Assembly (NCBI GenBank): GCA_029261215.1
Contig: JAJDBT010000038.1
Location: forward strand, 1-37,342
Length of the DNA: 37,342 nucleotides
Reading direction: 5' to 3'
Source of the DNA: Nitrospirota bacterium
Lineage (GTDB): Bacteria > Nitrospirota > Nitrospiria > SBBL01 > JAADHI01
In this document: piece by piece, positions 33,725-37,342 of the stretch
Layout of the letters: each line of letters begins with the position of its first letter
How positions within the stretch are numbered: position 1 is the stretch's first letter
Position numbers and translations under genes: made by a program
Notes under the pieces: generated by a model
What the model was told of the DNA's origin: nothing
What the model saw: only the letters and a program-made list of their open reading frames with translations
The model's database searches: none

Positions 33725-35536
33725 GTGAGATATTTAAAAGGAAGTATCAAAAATGCGCTCGTTCTGGTTTTGAGTGCAGGACTCTTTGCCTGCGGCGGCA
33801 GTAGCGGCGGTGGCGGTCCAAAAGTTGAAAAGGGTGTTTTGCTTGATGCGCCGGTTTCAGGCGTTCATTTTAAAACAGCAACCCAGGAGAGCGATACAAA
33901 CAGCGCCGGGGAATATCAATTTACTGAAGGAGAAGACGTGACCTTTTCCATCGGCGATATTCAGTTCCCGACGGTCCGCGCTGCGGGCGTTGTCACCCCT
34001 CTGGATATGGCGGGCACAACAGACCTGAAGAACCCGACGGCCATCAACATCCTGCGTTTACTTCAAACCCTGGATAGCGACGGTAATCCGGATAATGGGA
34101 TTCAAATTTCGCCGGAGGTGGTTACTGCGGCGAAAGGGGCCTCAGTCAATTTTGCCCAGAGCGATGCGGATTTTGCTGCTTCGGTTGCGACATTTTTAAC
34201 CAAAGTCCCCGGCACCCCGGCCCTGGTTTCTTCGGTCAAAGCACAAGCGCATTTTGAAACATCCCTCCTTACTCAAATGTCCGGAAACTACAGCGGCACT
34301 TTTTCGGGGGATGATAGCGGGACCTGGCAGATTACCATCGACACATCCGGTAAAATCACGGGGACAGGAGAAAGTACACTTGAGCCGGGGAAATCCAGCC
34401 TTTCGGGTGAGGTTTTAGCGGACGGCAGCACAACCATTGGAGTGGTCGATAACGGCAGTGGGTCCTTTACGGGCACAATAAAGCTCACCGGTGAAATTTC
34501 CGGAACATGGTCTGATGCACCAGATTCTGGAACCTTTACGGGCAAGAAAGATAGCCCCTTACTGGCTTTCAACGCAGCAAGCATACCGGGAACCTATAAT
34601 GTGATTGATGATGATTTACCCGGCGTGACCCATGTGTATGTTTTTAATGCAGACGGCACCGGCGTGGCCGATTGGGGTGATGACCCGGATAATGATACAT
34701 TCACATGGTCGGTCGATGCAGCGGGGCGTTTGATTGTGAATCTTTCAAGTCTTTCGGGCTTGCCGGATGAGATGACTCTGATCAGCGGAACACCGGAGAA
34801 TGGCCGTATTAGCGCCAGGTTTGATGATGATGGTATCAGCGGTTATGAAGGAGGAGCATTGGCTTCTTTTGTGAAAGTGACCGGTGGCGGAAGCGGCGGA
34901 GGCACAACCGTTGCCCAAATGGCTGGGAACTACAGCGGCACTTTTTCGGGGGATGACAGCGGCACCTGGCAAATGACAATTAATGTGTCCGGAGATATCA
35001 CGGGTACTGTCAATAGTAATTCGGAGTCAGGAAGCTTTCCACTCTCGGGGACTGCCACGAGTGGTGGCAGCACGGCTTTTGGCATTGTTGACGGAGACGG
35101 ATCCTTTAGCGGGGCGATCACGCTCACTGGAGAAATTTCCGGAACCTGGAGTACTTCCGACGAATCCGGCGCATTCAGCGGCCAAAAAGACGGACCCTTA
35201 CTGGCCTTCAACGCAGTAAGCATACCGGGAACCTATAATGTGATTGATGATGATTTACCCGGCGTGACTCATGTGTATGTTTTTAATGCAGACGGCACCG
35301 GCGTGGCCGATTGGGGTGATGACCCCATTGACGAAGGGTTTACATGGTCTGTTGATGACCAAGGCCGCTTGATTGTGCATCTTTCAAATAATTCAGGCTT
35401 GCCGGATGAGTATACTCTGATCAGCGGAACACCGGAGAATGGACGTATTAGCGCTAGAATTGATGACGATGATATCAGCGGTTATGAAGGAGGAGCATTG
35501 GCTTCTTTTGTGAAGGTGAGCGGTGGCGTGAGCTAA
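33725..35536 (+). CDS. Lipoprotein with two near-identical tandem repeats
   Basis: A 603-residue lipoprotein (hydrophobic 9-20, Cys23 in LFACGG, then a Gly/Ser-rich linker). An N-terminal domain of about 180 residues contains GVLLDAPVSGV and GEYQFTEGEDVTFSIG, resembling the beta-sandwich start common in Gram-negative surface lipoproteins. Two repeats of about 213 residues follow (roughly 186-395 and 398-602), each with NYSGTFSGDDSGTWQ and later IPGTYNVIDDDLPGVTHVY, separated by a GGGSGGG linker. Much of the protein is Asp/Gly/Ser/Thr-rich and beta-type. GTG start with AAGAGGAG upstream. Function unknown; surface binding or adhesion is a guess. Confidence 0.78.
   Translation: MRYLKGSIKNALVLVLSAGLFACGGSSGGGGPKVEKGVLLDAPVSGVHFKTATQESDTNSAGEYQFTEGEDVTFSIGDIQFPTVRAAGVVTPLDMAGTTDLKNPTAINILRLLQTLDSDGNPDNGIQISPEVVTAAKGASVNFAQSDADFAASVATFLTKVPGTPALVSSVKAQAHFETSLLTQMSGNYSGTFSGDDSGTWQITIDTSGKITGTGESTLEPGKSSLSGEVLADGSTTIGVVDNGSGSFTGTIKLTGEISGTWSDAPDSGTFTGKKDSPLLAFNAASIPGTYNVIDDDLPGVTHVYVFNADGTGVADWGDDPDNDTFTWSVDAAGRLIVNLSSLSGLPDEMTLISGTPENGRISARFDDDGISGYEGGALASFVKVTGGGSGGGTTVAQMAGNYSGTFSGDDSGTWQMTINVSGDITGTVNSNSESGSFPLSGTATSGGSTAFGIVDGDGSFSGAITLTGEISGTWSTSDESGAFSGQKDGPLLAFNAVSIPGTYNVIDDDLPGVTHVYVFNADGTGVADWGDDPIDEGFTWSVDDQGRLIVHLSNNSGLPDEYTLISGTPENGRISARIDDDDISGYEGGALASFVKVSGGVS
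34286..35520 (+). repeat. Internal tandem duplication, about 640 bases per unit
   Basis: The lipoprotein gene contains two direct repeats about 640 bases apart. Conservation is patchy: 34580-34686 and 35219-35325 agree at 106 of 107 bases, the opening 40-odd bases of each unit are also nearly identical, while stretches between have diverged. The pattern suggests duplication followed by local gene conversion or selection on parts of the unit. Confidence 0.85.
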
Positions 35537-35568
35537 GGTATTCAGCATAGGTGGATGCCTCACAAAAT

Positions 35569-35615
35569 AAAAGGGGGAAGAAGATGTAATCATTGCATTT
35601 TCTTCCCCCTTTTTT
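35569..35615 (+). terminator. Strong intrinsic terminator
   Basis: An 18-pair stem (35569-35586 with 35596-35613, one G-U) with the core GGGGGAAGAA/TTCTTCCCCC, a nine-base loop and six Ts at the 3' side. It ends transcription of the repeat lipoprotein gene. A-runs on the left arm make it usable in both directions. Confidence 0.9.
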
Positions 35616-35664
35616 ATGACACGGCATATTTGTAAACGGGGAGATTTTCAATAAAGGAGATCGA

Positions 35665-36678
35665 ATGAAATATGGCTTGAGTGTGTTGATATTTGTACTG
35701 AGTTTCCACACCTTTTCAACAAAAGAAGCATTTTCATATTCGAAAAAAAACCACACCCTGATCACGGCGCTTGCAGTAGAGGCCTATAATCGCTGCGGAG
35801 AAAAAATGAATCCCAGGCCCGGATGGTTTAAAACAATAGACCCACTTCAAAAAAAGAGACTGCTTTTTGGGAGTATTGCGGATGATGAAGATTTATCCGG
35901 CAAGTTGAAGCGATGGCACTTTTATGATCGGGAAGGAACATTGGGGCGCCACTCCAGCATTGGTTTTCCAGGCCTGAATCTGCTCATCAAAGAAACGTCC
36001 TTGCATGCACGGTTTGATCAATTGGAAATCACAGCGGACAAACAAACGGATTTTGTCGGAGCAAAACGGGCCTGGCGGATATTTGATACGCTGGGAAAAA
36101 TCGTCCATTATATTCAGGATGTGACCGTGCCCGCTCATGTCATTCCCATTTTTCACCCCGGAAAAACCCTGCCGCTGGCAGATCAATTTGACAATTACCC
36201 GTTTCAAATAACATTTTATTCCGTTCAGGAGGGGAGTCCACCGAAGGCGACGGATGATTTTTTTAAAGATTTTGAAGATCGTGTAGGTTGTTCTGTATTG
36301 TTGAAGTCCTCAGATCATTCTTTTAATGCGATTTTGGACGATGCTGCGGGACGAACCTATCGTATGCTGGATCATAAAATACAGGGCACAGAAAGAACAT
36401 GGGCCGGAACTTTTTGGGAGACAACAGTGAATGAACGCGGGTTTGGAAATTATGGTTTGGCAGGAAATCATTTTGGGAAGAAAAAGAATTGTTTGAAATG
36501 GGAACACCATGAAAAAGGCGATGGAGGGTTTGGCAGCGCCAGATGTGACGACTGGCTGATCCTTGATCAATCTGTTTATGATCAATTTTCAAGCCGGCAG
36601 CACATGAGTGCGATTGAAGGTACGATGCGGGCCTTGAGATTATTACAGCAGAAAATGAGCCATAAGCCGCTTCAATAA
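35665..36678 (+). CDS. Exported zinc-dependent phospholipase C/P1-nuclease-like protein
   Basis: A 337-residue exported protein (signal peptide with hydrophobic 4-14, likely cleavage near FSYS at 25). Its metal-site pattern resembles the phospholipase C/P1 nuclease fold: His30 (NHTLITALAVEA), Asp73/Asp74 (SIADDED), His85 (RWHFYD) and HYIQDVTVPAH with His148, Asp152 and His158. The third-zinc part of the site is less clear: ADQFDNYPF stands where members often have a histidine and a glutamate. Start with AAAGGAG six bases upstream. Enzyme activity on phospholipids or nucleic acids is possible but unproven. Confidence 0.7.
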   Translation: MKYGLSVLIFVLSFHTFSTKEAFSYSKKNHTLITALAVEAYNRCGEKMNPRPGWFKTIDPLQKKRLLFGSIADDEDLSGKLKRWHFYDREGTLGRHSSIGFPGLNLLIKETSLHARFDQLEITADKQTDFVGAKRAWRIFDTLGKIVHYIQDVTVPAHVIPIFHPGKTLPLADQFDNYPFQITFYSVQEGSPPKATDDFFKDFEDRVGCSVLLKSSDHSFNAILDDAAGRTYRMLDHKIQGTERTWAGTFWETTVNERGFGNYGLAGNHFGKKKNCLKWEHHEKGDGGFGSARCDDWLILDQSVYDQFSSRQHMSAIEGTMRALRLLQQKMSHKPLQ

Positions 36679-36703
36679 AGGGGCTTATGGCTCATGGTTT
36701 TTT
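36655..36703 (+). terminator. Intrinsic terminator between convergent genes
   Basis: ATGAGCCATAAGCC (36655-36668) pairs perfectly over 14 bases with GGCTTATGGCTCAT (36682-36695), followed by GGTTTTTTC. The left arm lies inside the last codons of the phospholipase-like gene. On the minus strand four Ts follow the stem, so it may also end the methionine sulfoxide reductase transcript. Confidence 0.88.
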
Positions 36704-36708
36704 CAGCT

Positions 36709-37342
36709 TTATTCAAAATACTGCACATATTCTCCGTAACCTTCTTTTTCTAGGTTTTCTTTGGGGATAAAGTGAAGTGAGGCAGAATTAATACAATAAC
36801 GCAAGCCTGTCGGCGCGGGCCCGTCGTCGAAGACGTGGCCGAGGTGAGAGTCTCCGGCTTTGCTTCGGACTTCGGTTCTCACGGCAAAAAAAGACTGGTC
36901 TGTTTTTTCGATCAACTGCTCTTTTTCGATGGCTTGGGTAAAGCTTGGCCACCCGGTGCCGGAATCAAACTTGTCTGATGAGCTGAACAGGGGTTCTCCA
37001 GAGACAATATCGACATAAATGCCTTCGGCTTTATTGTTCCAGTAATCATTGGCAAAGGGCGGTTCTGTGCCGTCTTCCTGGGTGACTTTATATTGTAGCG
37101 GCGTCAGTTTTTCTTTGAGTACGGTTTTTGGTGCTTTGGGTGTTTGTTCTTTCATGGTCGTCTCTTTCTCCCCCCAGGTTTCTTTAATATAGCGCGCACG
37201 ACCTGAGCCTTCTTTGTAAAATGCGTATCGGGCGGCATTCTTTTTATAATAATCCTGATGATAGTCTTCTGCCCGGTAAAAAGGCATGGCCTCCCGAATT
37301 TCCGTCACGATGGGCTTGTCGTATCGACCTGAGGCGTCTCCC
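36709..37342 (-). CDS. msrAB: Methionine sulfoxide reductase A-B fusion (5' end outside the window)
   Basis: The reading frame stays open to the right edge, so the gene is partial. Its first visible residues ([13 protein letters not shown], then [12 protein letters not shown]) are the end of MsrA. A linker of about 25 residues leads into a complete MsrB domain with [17 protein letters not shown] and the catalytic cysteine in RYCINSASL. The enzyme repairs methionine sulfoxide in proteins. MsrB lacks the two CXXC zinc pairs, and threonine stands before GWPSF where many members have a resolving cysteine, so recycling may use a different cysteine or thioredoxin directly. No internal start is needed. 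Confidence 0.9.
   Translation of the reverse strand, partial: GDASGRYDKPIVTEIREAMPFYRAEDYHQDYYKKNAARYAFYKEGSGRARYIKETWGEKETTMKEQTPKAPKTVLKEKLTPLQYKVTQEDGTEPPFANDYWNNKAEGIYVDIVSGEPLFSSSDKFDSGTGWPSFTQAIEKEQLIEKTDQSFFAVRTEVRSKAGDSHLGHVFDDGPAPTGLRYCINSASLHFIPKENLEKEGYGEYVQYFE

Noticed and set aside
34286-35520. CRISPR-like or mobile-element origin of the repeats
   Set aside because: The repeats are two large in-frame protein units inside one gene, with no short spacers, terminal inverted repeats or transposase.

Overview
The window reads as chromosomal DNA from a Gram-negative, respiring bacterium. Exported c-type cytochromes, several lipoproteins with lipobox cysteines, a Rieske/cytochrome b complex and UDP-sugar enzymes all point to a diderm cell envelope. 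The cytochrome bd-like oxidase fused to a cytochrome c domain, next to NuoL/NuoM-type proton-channel subunits, recalls from memory the bd-like oxidases of Nitrospirota (nitrite-, iron- and manganese-oxidising relatives). No marker gene settles the phylum, so that assignment is an inference.

Region 1 (1-911) has no convincing gene. It holds two adjacent hairpins, a nine-G tract and two doubtful small reading frames. Region 2 (912-15878) is a run of 14 same-strand genes that I read as one respiratory gene cluster: a tetraheme cytochrome with a cut-short last domain, a monoheme cytochrome, a NuoL-like and a NuoM/MrpD-like antiporter subunit, a CydA-like oxidase with a C-terminal cytochrome c, a diheme lipoprotein, a membrane-anchored monoheme cytochrome, a diheme cytochrome with an ethylbenzene-dehydrogenase-type heme-b domain, a small anchored beta-sandwich protein, a Rieske protein, cytochrome b6 with a heme c-i cysteine, subunit IV with an altered Qo motif, a 46-residue single-span protein, and a membrane-anchored tetraheme cytochrome. 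It encodes 15 CXXCH sites. The likely logic is quinone and/or periplasmic donor, then bc complex and cytochromes c, then bd-like oxidase, with the antiporter subunits adding ion translocation.

Region 3 (about 16005-19590) carries polyamine genes: AdoMet decarboxylase, an aminopropyltransferase and a PLP-dependent arginine/lysine/ornithine-type decarboxylase, behind a good sigma-70-like promoter, followed by a HAD phosphatase. Region 4 (19639-22874) holds nucleotide-sugar genes: a fused Gfo/Idh/MocA dehydrogenase-acetyltransferase (WbpB-WbpD-like) and a WbpE-like aminotransferase, separated by two mutually exclusive hairpins, then a glyoxalase-fold protein. Region 5 (22974-29590, minus strand) is an addB-addA pair for double-strand break processing.

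Region 6 (29769-37342) is a set of accessory genes: a lipoprotein with a YfaP-like end, a LuxR-type regulator fused to an alpha/beta-hydrolase fold whose catalytic serine is alanine, a lipoprotein with a 640-base internal duplication, an exported phospholipase C/P1-nuclease-like protein, and, on the minus strand, a methionine sulfoxide reductase A-B fusion cut by the window edge. I see no tRNA, rRNA, CRISPR array, insertion sequence or phage gene.
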